NCBI GenBank assembly: GCA_020846745.1
Contig: JADLDI010000049.1
Span: 1-46,053 of the forward strand
From: Bryobacterales bacterium
Lineage (GTDB): Bacteria; Acidobacteriota; Terriglobia; Bryobacterales; Bryobacteraceae
Direction of reading: 5' to 3'
DNA: 46,053 nt
Shown in pieces: positions 45,606 to 46,053 of this stretch. Position 1 is the stretch's first letter. Every line of letters starts with the position of its first letter. The position numbers were made by a program, and so were the translations under genes. The notes below the pieces were generated by a model that was not told the DNA's origin, made no database searches, and worked only from the letters and a program-made list of their open reading frames with translations.

Positions 45606-46053
45606 TTAACGTTTAACGCAATCGTAATTGGGTTCGTTCCGCACGGATTGTTCGAGGGCGGTCTGGTAGCCGATTTTGGCGTACTGGCTGATGAGGAAGT
45701 TGACGGAGATGTCGAGGTTGGCAGCGTCGTCGCGTATTTCGGCGGCTACGGACGGGGGGAAGTGGGTGAGGATGTCGTCGGATGGCGCGGCGCTCCCTGA
45801 CGGTCGCGGCTCCGTTTCGGGGGACGTGCTAGGTGGGGGAGTTCGTTTCGCAAAGCGTTGAATTTTAAGGGCGTCGGCTAAGGGGAGCGACGGACGGGGA
45901 GCTTCGGGGTTGGCTTCTATTAGCTGGCAGATGCGGTTCGTTTGGGAATCTTTGAGTTGTTTGTAGGCGCGGTTGAACGAACCTTCGAAGCGGATGTAGT
46001 AGCGGGAGTAGAGTTCGGCTTCTTTTTGGGTGGCGGGGTGGGTGATGGGGTCG
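45606..46053 (-). CDS. unrecognised protein, 3' part (gene runs off the right edge)
   Basis: On the minus strand a frame enters from the right edge and ends at TAA (45608-45606), giving 149 residues of the C-terminal part. It reads from QKEAELYSRYYIRFEGSF and NRAYKQLKDSQTNRICQL, through a Pro/Ser-rich stretch, to DAANLDISVNFLISQYAKIGYQTALEQ and a short end (DCVKR). Both ends are helical and charged. I recall similar uncharacterised proteins in Acidobacteriota but cannot name a function. The Pro-rich middle (SPETEPRPSGSAA) is encoded by a copy of the dispersed repeat, inserted without breaking the frame. Confidence 0.6.
   Translation of the reverse strand, partial: DPITHPATQKEAELYSRYYIRFEGSFNRAYKQLKDSQTNRICQLIEANPEAPRPSLPLADALKIQRFAKRTPPPSTSPETEPRPSGSAAPSDDILTHFPPSVAAEIRDDAANLDISVNFLISQYAKIGYQTALEQSVRNEPNYDCVKR
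45787..45822. repeat. dispersed repeat copy inside a coding sequence
   Basis: GCGCTCCCTGACGGTCGCGG is followed by CTCCGTTTCGGGGG. It matches the core of the repeats at 238-322, 6267-6292 and 16601-16721. Unlike those it lies inside an open reading frame, on the strand opposite to the coding sense. Confidence 0.65.

Overview
The window looks like chromosome of an Acidobacteriota bacterium, most likely Bryobacterales/Solibacter-like. I infer this from the high-GC coding style, the ECF43-like (TIGR02999-type) sigma factor, the CarboxypepD_reg-like, PQQ-propeller, SYLF and CRTAC1/ASPIC-UnbV proteins, and a dispersed GC-rich repeat that I associate with these genomes. No rRNA, tRNA, CRISPR array or intact insertion sequence was found.

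Region 1 (1-19996) is mostly housekeeping and secreted-protein genes: an ECF sigma factor; a coupled run of SMP-30-like protein, NUDIX hydrolase, MutS2 and PQQ propeller; two secreted beta-sandwich-type proteins that overlap tail to tail; a SYLF lipid-binding protein; a GH24 lysozyme-like enzyme; an AttEFGH-like operon (ABC ATPase, FtsX-type permease, CrtC/AttH lipocalin-like protein, lipoprotein); a NupG-like nucleoside transporter; a secreted protein with nine YPGG units; and a calcineurin-like phosphoesterase. It ends in a truncated ISKra4-like transposase fragment.

Region 2 (20083-37491) is one continuous plus-strand array of 14 genes, with overlaps of 4-8 bp or gaps of 1-15 bp. It starts at a strong promoter and an Rrf2-family Fe-S regulator. 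It then encodes a dihaem cytochrome c and a respiratory nitrate reductase with transporter (narC-G-H-J-I-K, the order I recall from Thermus), followed without a break by a complete alternative complex III (actA-F) and a TehA/SLAC1-like anion channel. Nitrate respiration and a quinol:cytochrome c oxidoreductase therefore appear to be expressed as one unit. No cytochrome oxidase genes follow.

Region 3 (37583-45470) is a nitric-oxide-themed module. On the minus strand are RIC (iron-sulfur repair di-iron protein) and, downstream, a 59-residue four-cysteine protein. Divergently transcribed is a coupled three-gene operon: a cytochrome b/multihaem cytochrome c fusion, a CRTAC1-TPR protein and NnrS. 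Two GTGAC-N4-GTCAC palindromes lie between the divergent genes, each with a -10-like hexamer centred exactly 32 bp downstream in its own direction, as in class II CRP/FNR promoters. A second Rrf2 regulator with the same cysteine spacing closes the region in the opposite orientation.

The genes fit a model in which menaquinol is oxidised by NarGHI and ACIII during nitrate respiration, while RIC, NnrS and possibly the b/c fusion deal with NO or other nitrogen oxides formed from nitrite. No recognisable nitrite, NO or N2O reductase lies in the window. The right edge holds the 3' part of an unrecognised minus-strand gene with a repeat copy in its reading frame.
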